Assembly: GCA_045578425.1 (NCBI GenBank) | Contig: JAZNKF010000038.1 | Span: forward strand, 8,605-72,604 | DNA from: RGIG3009 sp045578425 | GTDB lineage: Bacteria; Bacillota; Clostridia; Oscillospirales; Acutalibacteraceae | Length of the DNA stretch: 64,000 nt | Direction: 5' to 3' | Part shown: in pieces, positions 41,129-49,830 of the stretch | Position numbering within the stretch: the stretch's first letter is position 1 | How the letters are laid out: each line of letters starts with the position of its first letter | Program-made: the position numbers and the translations under genes | The notes under the pieces: model-generated | The model's database searches: none | Told to the model about the DNA's origin: nothing | Seen by the model: the letters and a program-made list of their open reading frames with translations, nothing else

Positions 41129-44100
41129 TTATTCGACCGTTACTTTAACGGTAGCCGTCAGCGGTGTACCGCCGTCAATGGGAGTGGCGGTAACCGTTAC
41201 GTTGGTGGTACCCAAAGCGGTAGCCGTGAGTACCGAAGCGGAAGTTTGCGCGAATACCGCGGTGTTTTCCGCTGCCAAAGTAAAGGTGTATTGCGTTTTA
41301 TCCAGTGTCGGGAAACAACCGTTGAGCAACCCTAAATTACTGCTGCTCGACGAAAGTTTTTTGCCGATTCCCTGGATGATGTAACCATCGGTTTCTACCA
41401 ACGACAAATCATCAAAGTACGCGGTGGTTGTACCGCTGTTACGCAAAATCATGCTGTAATTTCTTTCGCAAGCGTATGCCCCGTTGACCACGTTATAGGT
41501 GGTAAAGGTGTATGAGAATTCTACCCATTCATCCTCAGTATGACCTGCTGTCGGTTGTTTTGTCACGGTGGAACCATCGTATAACGGTAGAGTATAGAAC
41601 TGTACCAAATTGGCACCAACCGAGCCTTTAACACGACCGGAGAAACGATAGGTTTTACCGGGTTTGATGTTGGCTTGATAGAGATAACCGTACGTTCCCG
41701 CAGGCATTGCCAAGACACGATTGCCATCGACTTCGGTAACAACCGAACCTTTGCCGTCGGCAATAAGAGTGTAGTTGGGGTCGCTGTGATGCCACGTGGC
41801 GTCATCGGCATCTGCGAGCGATTCAAAATCACCGATAGGCAACCGTTCTCCCAAATCGTCTACGGTAAGTGTATATTGTTCAAGTAAAGCGTCCGCCGTG
41901 TACGCCGATATGACCGCTTGACCACTATGGTGAGCCGTTACCTTTCCGTTGCCTACTGTTGCGACGGCAGGATTGCTGGAATGCCACATAACGGAAGCAT
42001 TGTCAGCAAGCGGAAGTACACGGGAAGCGTTGTGTGCCCATGTCATTGACGAAATTACCGTGTCTTCGTCTGCCTGCGGAATCACATTTGCTGCTTGTCC
42101 GTCGGCTTGCCACACGCGGATATAGTCAATTTCGAGCGGCCAGCCCTTTGAACCGGCAAGAATGAGCGGAGAAAGCTGGTTGTCAAACGTTGAAAGAGCA
42201 TCTGCACGAGCTGTTCCTGTTCTGACCGTCGTTGCCGGATAGGTTTCGCTGCCGTCTTCGCTCCACGTTTGGCTGAAACATTGTACCCCATCAACGTACG
42301 CTACCAAAACACCTTCGCTCCACGAATAGCTAACGGTATGCCACTCGCCGTCGCCAATATCAAGTTCGTCGCCGTTGATGCCATACGATTTCCCGTTGTT
42401 GATATGTTGTGTTCCGCTGGGGCTCATTTGGTCGTGCATAGTAATGGTCCAATGCATATCGCCGTATGCATCGCCCCAATATTCCATCCAGTCCATTTCT
42501 ACGTGACGGTTTAAGGTGCCGGCAGCCGAAGAGATGGTTTCGGGCGGGAACGACCAAATAGCCGGACCTTTGGAACCGGACGGGGCATCTGCATCTTTAT
42601 TATGGTTGAACCGTGTGCGGAATTCCAAGTACCCGTGAGTAAATCCACGCCAACCGGCGGCGGTTCTGCCATCCATGGTACAGAGCAACCAGTTGTACCG
42701 CATGTTATCCGCTTCCAGAAGAATACCGTTTTCAGTCAACGTGTAGTCAGAAGCGTCACCCGAAATATCGGTCAAATCGGTCAAATACCATTTGTAGCCG
42801 TAGTTGCCGGTATAGGTGGTATCCACGTTAGCGGTGTCAAAATCATCGCTGAATATTAACTTGTTGTAGCCGCTCGCTTGTGCCAAAGCAGGCGCGTTCA
42901 AGAGTGCGTCTGCTACGCGGAGATTGGTTTGGGTTCCGTTCCGCTCTTCCGCTGCCAGCAAGGTGTGGGCGCGGGCAGAAATGACCCATTCGCCTTTCAA
43001 AGCCGTCCAAGGAACAGCGGTAGTCAACACGGTTTGCGCCCCTGCTTGTAAGCCGCCTTGATGAGTCAAGGTTGCCAGTTTGATATCGGCTTCGCCGTTA
43101 GTGGCGCGCAAGTCCACCATGATGTCTTGATCGATATCTTCCGTGCGAGGATTGGAAACCTTCACCGACACGGGAACCTGCGTTCCGGTCAATACTTGCG
43201 TAGCACCCGAAGCTACCACCAAGTCGGAAACTTCCAAACCTGTGCTTTCCGCCACGTAGAAATCATCGATATACACTTCGGTCGCACCGGTGAATTTGAG
43301 CCGTGCCGACCAGTTAAGGTTAATGCTTGGCATTGTAATAACGGCACTATACGTGCTGTAACCCTCTGCATCCACAGCGGTAGATGTGGTATGAGTAACG
43401 ATGGCATTGGCAATGTTGCCGGTGGTCATTACTGCTTTGGCTGTTCCGTTAACGCCCTTGTAGCGGAAAGAAACAATCAGCTTATCTCCCGCTGTTACCA
43501 CAGGGGCAATATGACCTAACAAAAGGTATTTGTCCGTTTCGTCCAATCCTGATAATTTCCAAACGGCGTTATCGCCGTCTTGCGCCAAATTCACGGTAAA
43601 TTTACTAAATACCGAGTTTACACCCGGTGCTGCCGAAAGCGGCAACGCCGAGCCGTTTTCGCCGGATATCATGTTCATACCCGGAACGTATTCCGTAATG
43701 GCAAAATCATCAAAATACACGCTGGTGCCGTCTTTGTTCGCGTTATAAACATACAGACCTTTAATAACCGACATGTTGGCAGACGGAGTAAATACCAGTT
43801 GTGCTTCCATCCATTCGTTGGCAGATTTTGTTGCCGCAGCATGGAAATTGTAGGAAGCCGGAAGAGTTGTGCTGTCACTCCACCAAATATGACCGCTGCC
43901 GCCATACAGTTTATAACGGAAAAGATAGGTTTTCCCCGCTGTAAGCGGTTCTGCCAAAGTAATGTTGGTCAGTTGCACGCTCTTGGTAGCATCCACGGCT
44001 CCCAAAATTTCCAACGCTTTACCGCCGCCAAAACCTGCCGTGGCGTTCACGGTGGAGTTGGCAGTTTCCCAACCGCTGCCGACAGGAGTACCCTCCATAT

Positions 44101-45376
44101 CGCCGTTGGGGAAAAACTCATTACGCACAACAGGACGCGTTACCGTTACTTCACACGTATCGGTTTTTCCGTTAGGAAGCGTTGCGGTAATAACAACTTT
44201 ACCGGGTACTACACCGGTAACTTTGCCGTTGTTATCAACCGTGGCAATGGCTTCATCCGACGAAGACCACGTTACGGTATTATTAGCAGGTTTCACAGTA
44301 TACGCTAAATCGACCGACTCTTGAGCCGCGACTTTAACAACAGAATTGGTAATATCCACTGCCGTGGTCTGGCCGATATAAAAATCATCGATAAGTACTT
44401 CCGTTGTACCGGAAAAAACCAAGTAATATATCCAAGTAAAAGAAACGATATTTGCCTTTGCCGTATAAATCTTCCAACCCGTGTTATTGGGGTCGGCAAC
44501 ATTTGTCACATTGCTTAAACTGCCATCGTTGGCATTAAGAGCTACGCTGCCCGATGCCGTTTTGTAGCGGAACGAAATATCAATTTCATCACCCGCCACC
44601 GTCGGCGGTTTAATGGCATCTAAATGCAGGTATCCGGAATGATAGTTGGAAGTTAATCCCGAAAAACGCCACACGTCATTGCCGTTATCGTTGAAAAGAC
44701 TCATATTCGCGGCGAAATTATAGAATATGTTTCTGGGGTACACCGCGTTGGTCGACATCGGTAGTGCCGAGCCATCACTGCCGGTAACAAAGTTCATGCC
44801 CGGCACGTATTCCACAATTTCAAAATCATCAAAATACACACTGTTGGTGGTTTGATTTTTATTGTATACATGCAAACCGTTGATGACTGCCATATCCGCT
44901 TTGGGTGAGAAAATCATCTGCACTTGTGTCCATTCGGTTGCACTTTTGGTAGTAGCCTCTTTGCAGTTAATATCAGCCGATAACGTCGAAGAATCACTCC
45001 ACCAAAAGAAACCTTGCCCGCCATACAGTTTATAACGGAAAACGTATGTCTTCCCCGCTACAAGCGGTTGAGGCAACGTAATGTTTCTCAGTTGAACATA
45101 GTTAGAACCGCCGTCTTTGCCGTACACTTCCAGTGCTTTACTACCGCCAAAGCCTGCGGTATCGTTTATGGCTGTTACTGTTGATGTCCATCCAAGACCA
45201 ACCGGTGTTCCTTCCAAATCACCGTTCGGGAACAGATTGGCCGAAGGGATTTCGGGTTCTGCTAATGACGTTGCCGCCGCCGGTAATACCAAACCGGAAA
45301 GGCAGCATGAAAGTAGCAATGCTATCGAAAGACAGCAGGCTAGCATCCGTGTGGGTGTTCGTGTTGTTTTTCTCAT
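41129..45376 (-). CDS. Large secreted GH16-type glycanase with CBM-like and Ig-like modules
   Basis: 1415 residues. Signal peptide 1-~36. Two homologous carbohydrate-binding-type units (about 48-190 and 422-562; shared FPNGD.EGTPVG.GW, KTY.FRYKLYGG, VYFDDF), each followed by a second jelly-roll-like unit. Big_2-like Ig domains at ~340-415, ~1095-1172 and ~1340-1415. Catalytic GH16-like domain ~838-1092 with ExDxxE as EMDWME (Glu960, Asp962, Glu965). Another CBM-like unit at 1178-1328. Expected to cut beta-1,3 or beta-1,3-1,4 glucans. No sortase signal, SLH domain or dockerin is seen, so it is probably released. AAAGGAG precedes the ATG. Confidence 0.85.
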   Translation of the reverse strand: MRKTTRTPTRMLACCLSIALLLSCCLSGLVLPAAATSLAEPEIPSANLFPNGDLEGTPVGLGWTSTVTAINDTAGFGGSKALEVYGKDGGSNYVQLRNITLPQPLVAGKTYVFRYKLYGGQGFFWWSDSSTLSADINCKEATTKSATEWTQVQMIFSPKADMAVINGLHVYNKNQTTNSVYFDDFEIVEYVPGMNFVTGSDGSALPMSTNAVYPRNIFYNFAANMSLFNDNGNDVWRFSGLTSNYHSGYLHLDAIKPPTVAGDEIDISFRYKTASGSVALNANDGSLSNVTNVADPNNTGWKIYTAKANIVSFTWIYYLVFSGTTEVLIDDFYIGQTTAVDITNSVVKVAAQESVDLAYTVKPANNTVTWSSSDEAIATVDNNGKVTGVVPGKVVITATLPNGKTDTCEVTVTRPVVRNEFFPNGDMEGTPVGSGWETANSTVNATAGFGGGKALEILGAVDATKSVQLTNITLAEPLTAGKTYLFRYKLYGGSGHIWWSDSTTLPASYNFHAAATKSANEWMEAQLVFTPSANMSVIKGLYVYNANKDGTSVYFDDFAITEYVPGMNMISGENGSALPLSAAPGVNSVFSKFTVNLAQDGDNAVWKLSGLDETDKYLLLGHIAPVVTAGDKLIVSFRYKGVNGTAKAVMTTGNIANAIVTHTTSTAVDAEGYSTYSAVITMPSINLNWSARLKFTGATEVYIDDFYVAESTGLEVSDLVVASGATQVLTGTQVPVSVKVSNPRTEDIDQDIMVDLRATNGEADIKLATLTHQGGLQAGAQTVLTTAVPWTALKGEWVISARAHTLLAAEERNGTQTNLRVADALLNAPALAQASGYNKLIFSDDFDTANVDTTYTGNYGYKWYLTDLTDISGDASDYTLTENGILLEADNMRYNWLLCTMDGRTAAGWRGFTHGYLEFRTRFNHNKDADAPSGSKGPAIWSFPPETISSAAGTLNRHVEMDWMEYWGDAYGDMHWTITMHDQMSPSGTQHINNGKSYGINGDELDIGDGEWHTVSYSWSEGVLVAYVDGVQCFSQTWSEDGSETYPATTVRTGTARADALSTFDNQLSPLILAGSKGWPLEIDYIRVWQADGQAANVIPQADEDTVISSMTWAHNASRVLPLADNASVMWHSSNPAVATVGNGKVTAHHSGQAVISAYTADALLEQYTLTVDDLGERLPIGDFESLADADDATWHHSDPNYTLIADGKGSVVTEVDGNRVLAMPAGTYGYLYQANIKPGKTYRFSGRVKGSVGANLVQFYTLPLYDGSTVTKQPTAGHTEDEWVEFSYTFTTYNVVNGAYACERNYSMILRNSGTTTAYFDDLSLVETDGYIIQGIGKKLSSSSSNLGLLNGCFPTLDKTQYTFTLAAENTAVFAQTSASVLTATALGTTNVTVTATPIDGGTPLTATVKVTVE

Positions 45377-45451
45377 AGTATTTCTCCTTTCCTATTCACA
45401 ACGGTTCCTCCGGCGCGCCCCTTGCCGTTCGGCAACCTTTGTGTTAGTGGC

Positions 45452-45480
45452 ATTATATCATATTTTCCTTTTTCTGTAAA
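45452..45480 (-). promoter_or_regulatory. GH16 gene promoter
   Basis: TTTACA (45475-45480), 17-bp spacer, TATAAT (45452-45457). A small TTGCC/GGCAA hairpin (45422-45435) lies in the 5' UTR. The rest of the 45481-45632 gap is AT-rich with no feature I can name. Confidence 0.75.
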
Positions 45481-45632
45481 TATTTTTGTGCAACTTTTTT
45501 CTTTTTTTCAACTTTTTTATCGTTTTTCTGCAATTATGCACAAAAATAAGGCAAAGTTTGCTTGCTTTTCGCTGCCTATTTTTGTCACTTTTAGACAAAA
45601 TTGGGGCACATTAGGACAGATTCCAATTAAAA

Positions 45633-46286
45633 TCACCCCGATAATCGGCGGCGAAGTTGTCCCAAAATGGCGCGTTCGCGGCGGGATACTTGCACTTGTG
45701 TCATGCCCAACTGTTCGGCGGTGACTTGTTGTGTCTGCCGCCGAAAATAGCGCAAATAAATCAGTGACCGGTCGTTCGGTTCAAGTTCTCCCAACACTTG
45801 TTGCAGTGCCAAGCGGTCGGTAATGCGTTCTTCGGGCGGGGCAACCGGGATATCCATTTCGTCCCCCTCATCCTCCCCACGTGTCAGCGACAAGGCGGGC
45901 AACGAAGCCCCCAGTGCCAAAGCCGCTTGTTCGCGTTCGACACCGAGTATGGCTGCCAATTCGCCTACGTCGGGTTCGCGTCCTTCTCGCTTGAAAAACG
46001 TTTCGCGTTCGCGGGTAACTTTGAGCGACAATTCTTTGAGCGTGCGGCTGACTTTGACCGTGCCGCCGTCGCGGAACAAACGGCGAATTTCTCCCAATAT
46101 CACCGGCACGGCGTAGGTGGAAAATTTGAGTCCTCTGCTTTCATCAAAACCGTCCACTGCTTTGACAAGTCCCATGCATCCTGCTTGAAACAAGTCGTCG
46201 TATTCGATACCGCGCCCCGCAAACCGTCTGGCGCACGTGTGTACCAATCCCATGTTATCGCAAATGGCTTGTTCTCGCTTGCTCAC
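45633..46286 (-). CDS. sigF: Sporulation sigma factor SigF
   Basis: Forespore sigma factor. 217 residues, slightly short for the family but with all regions: region 2 (YDDLFQAGCMGLVKAVDGFDESRGLKFSTYA split here as one block), region 3 (VKVSRTLKELSLKVT) and region 4 helix-turn-helix (QVTAEQLGMTQVQVSRRER). Identity as SigF rather than SigG follows from its place behind spoIIAA-spoIIAB. It would be held inactive by SpoIIAB until septation. Overlaps spoIIAB by 4 bp. Confidence 0.93.
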   Translation of the reverse strand: MSKREQAICDNMGLVHTCARRFAGRGIEYDDLFQAGCMGLVKAVDGFDESRGLKFSTYAVPVILGEIRRLFRDGGTVKVSRTLKELSLKVTRERETFFKREGREPDVGELAAILGVEREQAALALGASLPALSLTRGEDEGDEMDIPVAPPEERITDRLALQQVLGELEPNDRSLIYLRYFRRQTQQVTAEQLGMTQVQVSRRERAILGQLRRRLSG

Positions 46287-46735
46287 ACTGCCCTCTCTTG
46301 CCGATGGCGCACCGCTATGTATTTTTCCATCGTCACGACCGTGCCTTTCCCCACGCGGGAAGAAACACGCAAACGGTCGGTAAAGCTTTCCATAACCGAA
46401 AATCCCAATCCCGAACGGTCGTCACCGCCCGTGGTAAAAAGCGGTTCCATCGCCTTATCAACGTTATCAATCCCACAACCGCGGTCACGGATTTTGACCA
46501 CGGTGCGCCCATCGGCAAACAGTTTCATGTGGATGGTGATGGTGCCGATTTCGTCACGGTAAGCATGAACAATGCAGTTCGTCACCGCCTCCGAAACGGC
46601 GGTGCGTAAATCGGCAAGTTCGTCCACCGCCGGGTCGAGCTGTGATAAAAACGAAGCCACCACCGAACGGGCAAACCCTTCGTTTGCCGAACGGCTGGGA
46701 AAAGATACTTTCATTTCGTTCATTGGTTTTCTCAT
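46283..46735 (-). CDS. spoIIAB: Anti-sigma F factor / Ser kinase SpoIIAB
   Basis: 150-residue GHKL-fold kinase that binds SigF and phosphorylates SpoIIAA. N box AVSEAVTNCIVHAY, G1 box IRDRGCGIDNVD, G2 box GLGFSVMESF. Start taken at the ATG overlapping the spoIIAA stop (ATGA); an internal ATG four codons on fits the Bacillus N terminus but has no ribosome binding site. Confidence 0.95.
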   Translation of the reverse strand: MRKPMNEMKVSFPSRSANEGFARSVVASFLSQLDPAVDELADLRTAVSEAVTNCIVHAYRDEIGTITIHMKLFADGRTVVKIRDRGCGIDNVDKAMEPLFTTGGDDRSGLGFSVMESFTDRLRVSSRVGKGTVVTMEKYIAVRHRQERAV

Positions 46736-47085
46736 CGTCTTGTTACCCCCTGTTTTTTCTTATTCTCGATTTTGGATGCGGTTTCCCACACCGGCAAGTG
46801 TTCCAGCCCTGCCAATTTCATCACGCGCAGCAAACGTTCGCTGGCACCCACCACCAGCAATTTACCGCCGCGCGATTGCATCAGCCGATACCGTCCCATA
46901 ATCAGTCCTATCCCCGAACTGTCCATAAACGTCACGCCCGAAAAATCCAACCGTAACAAATCCGAATCGGAACGCGCCACCGCGGCATCTACCTGTTCGC
47001 GCATTGTGCGCGCCGAGTGATGGTCGAGTTCCCCCGAAAGCCACACCGTGAGTCCCGACGGTGCCGCATCCATGCGTATTACCAT
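46732..47085 (-). CDS. spoIIAA: Anti-anti-sigma F factor SpoIIAA
   Basis: 117-residue STAS-domain protein. The phosphorylation site lies in FMDSSGIGLIMGRY; Ser57 aligns with the Bacillus phospho-serine. When dephosphorylated by SpoIIE it displaces SigF from SpoIIAB. First gene of the spoIIA operon; AGGGAGG lies nine bases upstream of the ATG. No convincing sigma-H promoter was picked out by eye. Confidence 0.95.
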   Translation of the reverse strand: MVIRMDAAPSGLTVWLSGELDHHSARTMREQVDAAVARSDSDLLRLDFSGVTFMDSSGIGLIMGRYRLMQSRGGKLLVVGASERLLRVMKLAGLEHLPVWETASKIENKKKQGVTRR

Positions 47086-47192
47086 AGTTTCATGCCTCCC
47101 TTTGTGTTCTCTTTTATCATACAGGCTTGTCCATGCGTTTTTGGTAGAATCCCGCCGTCTGAAAAGGAAATGTTTTGTCGCACAAAAATAAC

Positions 47193-47232
47193 AAAACGAC
47201 CGAGGAAAATTTAAATTTTCCTCGGTCGTTTT
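47193..47232. terminator. 40-bp perfect palindromic terminator
   Basis: Arms AAAACGACCGAGGAAAATTT and its exact complement meet without a gap; the AT centre forms the loop. Flanked by T runs on both strands; ends the HMA-protein gene on the minus strand. Confidence 0.85.
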
Positions 47233-47238
47233 TGTGTT

Positions 47239-47457
47239 TTATACTACCGGAAATCCGGCTTGTGAAAGGGCGGTGGTGATGGTATCCACCGTTGTTTTTT
47301 TGGGTGAAAAGGTAACTTGTGCCACCGACAAGCGGTGGTTGACGGTGGCGGATTTCACCCCGTCGACTTGCCGCAACGCTTTAACAGCGGCGTTGCCGGT
47401 AGCTTGGTCGTGCACACCCGATAACGTCATGGTAATGGATTCGGTTTTGGAAAACAT
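47239..47457 (-). CDS. HMA-domain-like protein lacking the metal-binding cysteines
   Basis: 72 residues that follow the heavy-metal-associated fold closely (ITMTL..., AAVKALRQVDGVKSATVN, VTFSPKKTTVDTITTALSQAGFPVV). Where copper chaperones have MxCxxC this protein has SGVHDQA, and there is no cysteine at all. It therefore probably does not bind Cu(I) in the standard way. AGGAGTG precedes the ATG. Monocistronic, between cysS and spoIIA. Confidence 0.8.
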   Translation of the reverse strand: MFSKTESITMTLSGVHDQATGNAAVKALRQVDGVKSATVNHRLSVAQVTFSPKKTTVDTITTALSQAGFPVV

Positions 47458-47503
47458 TTGCGGTCACTCCTATCAAAGCATAGCGTGTCCGAAAACTTTT
47501 CAA

Positions 47504-48898
47504 TTATGCACGGTGCCATTTCATGCCCTGCGGCGTATCTTCGACAATAATGCCCATGGCTTTGAGTTCATCGCGGATGCGGTCAGATTCTGCCCAGTTT
47601 TTCTCGGCACGCGCCAAACGACGCTTTTCGACCAATTCTTCAATTTGCGCGTCGTCTCCGTCGTTTTGGCGGCTGTATAAAAGCCCCAACACGTCGGCAA
47701 ATTCGTTAAACAAACCGAGTGCCAGTTCGCAACTGCCTTTGGTGACGTTGCCGCTTGCAATCATAATGTTGCAATCTTTGGCGAGTTCAAACCATGCGGC
47801 AATACCGTCGGCGGTGTTTAAATCGTCGTCCATGGCTTCAATAAACTGTGCGCGGCGTGCCTCGCAGAATGCTTTGACAGCTTCGTCCGCTTCGCCGTCG
47901 GCGGCGTTTTTGAGTGCAAATTCCAAACCGTCGCGGCAATTATATAACCGTGTCAGCGCGGCTTTGCCTTGTTCGATGCTTTCGTTGTTATAGTTGATAG
48001 GGCTGCGATACGACGACGAAATCAAGAAAAAGCGAATCGGCTCATATCCAAATTGTTCGGCAACATCACGCACGGTAAAGAAGTTGCCCAGCGATTTGGA
48101 CATTTTTTTGTTATCGACGTTAATGTAGCCGTTGTGCATCCAATACCGCGCAAACGGCACACCGTTGCAACATTCACTTTGCGCCACTTCGTTTTCGTGG
48201 TGCGGAAAAATCAAATCCTGACCGCCGCAGTGAATGTCAATCGACTCGCCCAAATACCGACGCGCCATGGCGGAACATTCGATGTGCCAACCGGGACGAC
48301 CGTCACTCCACGGGGACTCCCACGCAGGTTCACCGGGTTTGGCGGCTTTCCAAAGCGCAAAGTCGAGCGCATCTTCTTTTTCTTCGCCCACGCCGATGCG
48401 CGCGCCCGATTCCAAATCGTCAATCGGTTGATGCGATAACTTACCGTATTCGGCATCGCGGCGGGTGCGGAAATACACGTCACCGTTGTCGGCACGGTAG
48501 GCGTAGCCCTTTTCTTCCAGAGTACGCACAATATCGATAATTTCATCAATATTTTCGGTTGCTTTGGGATGTACCGTGGCTTCGCGCACACCTAACCCCG
48601 CAGCATCCACGCGAAATTCGTCAATGTAGCGCTTGGCAATGACGTCGTACGTCACGCCTTCTTCGTTGGCGCGACGGATAATTTTGTCGTCAATATCGGT
48701 AAAATTCTGCACAAATTTCACCGTATAGCCGCGCCATTCCAAATAACGGCGCAACACGTCAAACACGCAAAGAGGGCGCGCGTTACCAATGTGAATGTAA
48801 TTGTATACCGTCGGACCGCACGCGTAAATGCGCACCACACCCGGTTCGAGCGTCACCAGTTCTTCCTTTTGGCGCGCCATGGTATTATAAACTTTCAT
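47504..48898 (-). CDS. cysS: Cysteinyl-tRNA synthetase
   Basis: Class I synthetase charging tRNA-Cys. 464 residues, full length. HIGH box as YIHIGNARP, KMSKS at KKMSKSLGNF, and zinc-site cysteines in YACGPTVYNY, WHIECSAM and the HCGGQDLIFPHHENE segment. Overlaps the cysE end by 14 bp, with AGGAGGT upstream of its ATG. Controlled with cysE by the Cys T-box. Confidence 0.97.
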   Translation of the reverse strand: MKVYNTMARQKEELVTLEPGVVRIYACGPTVYNYIHIGNARPLCVFDVLRRYLEWRGYTVKFVQNFTDIDDKIIRRANEEGVTYDVIAKRYIDEFRVDAAGLGVREATVHPKATENIDEIIDIVRTLEEKGYAYRADNGDVYFRTRRDAEYGKLSHQPIDDLESGARIGVGEEKEDALDFALWKAAKPGEPAWESPWSDGRPGWHIECSAMARRYLGESIDIHCGGQDLIFPHHENEVAQSECCNGVPFARYWMHNGYINVDNKKMSKSLGNFFTVRDVAEQFGYEPIRFFLISSSYRSPINYNNESIEQGKAALTRLYNCRDGLEFALKNAADGEADEAVKAFCEARRAQFIEAMDDDLNTADGIAAWFELAKDCNIMIASGNVTKGSCELALGLFNEFADVLGLLYSRQNDGDDAQIEELVEKRRLARAEKNWAESDRIRDELKAMGIIVEDTPQGMKWHRA

Positions 48899-49526
48899 GT
48901 TGAGTACCTCCTACTTGTTCTTCCAATTCTTGAATACGTTTTTCCAAACGTTGTAATTCCTGCGTAATAGGGTCGGGAATGTGAACTTGGTCAAGTTCCG
49001 CGACCTTTTCGCCTTTGCGGCGAACCACGCGGGCGGGAACACCCACCGCGGTGGAATGCGAGGGGATATCCTGCAACACCACGGCACCCGCCGCAATGCG
49101 CACGTCGTCACCAATGGTAATGGGACCGAGCACCTTGGCACCCGCACCCACCATGACACGGTTGCCCAAGGTGGGATGACGTTTACCTTTGTCTTTGCCT
49201 GTACCGCCCAAGGTAACCCCTTGGTACAACGTGCAGTCATCACCAATAATGGTGGTTTCACCAATTACCACACCGGTACCGTGGTCAATGAACAAGCGTC
49301 TGCCGATGGTGGCGGCGGGATGTATTTCGATATTGGTGCGGTTTGACGACCGCCACGAGATTTGCCGTGCAATAAACTTAAACCCATGGCGGTAAAACCA
49401 GTTGGCAAGACGGTGCGACCGCACGGCTTTGAACCCGTTATACAACAGCAGTACTTCCCAAATCGAGCGTGCGGCGGGGTCGCGTTCGCGCACCACGGCA
49501 ATATCTTCACGCAATCGTTTAAACAA
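48885..49526 (-). CDS. cysE: Serine O-acetyltransferase
   Basis: Makes O-acetylserine for cysteine synthesis. 213 residues. N-terminal helical domain (LREDIAVVRERDPAARS), then a left-handed beta-helix with HPAATIGRRLFIDHGTGVVIGET and TLYQGVTLGGTG. The C-terminal tail contains a short coiled coil (LQRLEKRIQELEEQ). Start taken as TTG at 49526, since GGGAGGTG lies five bases upstream and the longer frame runs through the T-box terminator. Confidence 0.92.
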   Translation of the reverse strand: MFKRLREDIAVVRERDPAARSIWEVLLLYNGFKAVRSHRLANWFYRHGFKFIARQISWRSSNRTNIEIHPAATIGRRLFIDHGTGVVIGETTIIGDDCTLYQGVTLGGTGKDKGKRHPTLGNRVMVGAGAKVLGPITIGDDVRIAAGAVVLQDIPSHSTAVGVPARVVRRKGEKVAELDQVHIPDPITQELQRLEKRIQELEEQVGGTQHESL

Positions 49527-49540
49527 AAGGACACCTCCCA

Positions 49541-49795
49541 AAAAACAAAAAACCTTCGTTACCCCAAAAGGCAACGAAGGTGCAAAACACGGTTCCACTT
49601 CGACTTTCACTCAAAACCCTTTAACGGTGGTGGGCCGGACAAGGATACTGAAAAAATTTTTGTTCCCCTTGTCTGCTCGCGGAGGCATTTCGCCGTGGAT
49701 TCGCCAAGGCGGCTTACAGCCGATGACCGCCTCTCTCTGGTGCGAAAGAACACAGGTACTTCTTCCGTTCAACGCAGTTATTTTGTAGTTACTAT
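49541..49795 (-). promoter_or_regulatory. Cys-specific T-box leader of cysE-cysS
   Basis: T-box sequence GAAGTGGAACCGTG at 49588-49601 on the minus strand. Terminator stem CCTTCGTT/AACGAAGG (49553-49580) followed by a T tract (49541-49552); the alternative antiterminator pairs GAAG...CTTC around the T-box. Stem I includes AGAGAG and a specifier region GAAATGCCTCC whose TGC (49685-49687) is a Cys codon. A stem III-like ACAAGG/CCTTGT pair lies between. The downstream genes are both cysteine-related, as expected. Confidence 0.92.
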
Positions 49796-49799
49796 TGTT

Positions 49800-49808
49800 A
49801 TTATAGCA
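49800..49808 (-). promoter_or_regulatory. -10 element of the cysE-cysS T-box transcript
   Basis: TGCTATAAT (TATAAT at 49800-49805) with extended TG; the -35 is weak (TAGATT at 16 bp). Confidence 0.6.
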
Positions 49809-49830
49809 GATTTTTTCAAAAAATCTACCC

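Noticed and set aside
49527..49610. N-terminal extension of cysE to 49610
   Set aside because: The extension would be translated from the T-box terminator and antiterminator; the TTG at 49526 with GGGAGGTG is better placed.
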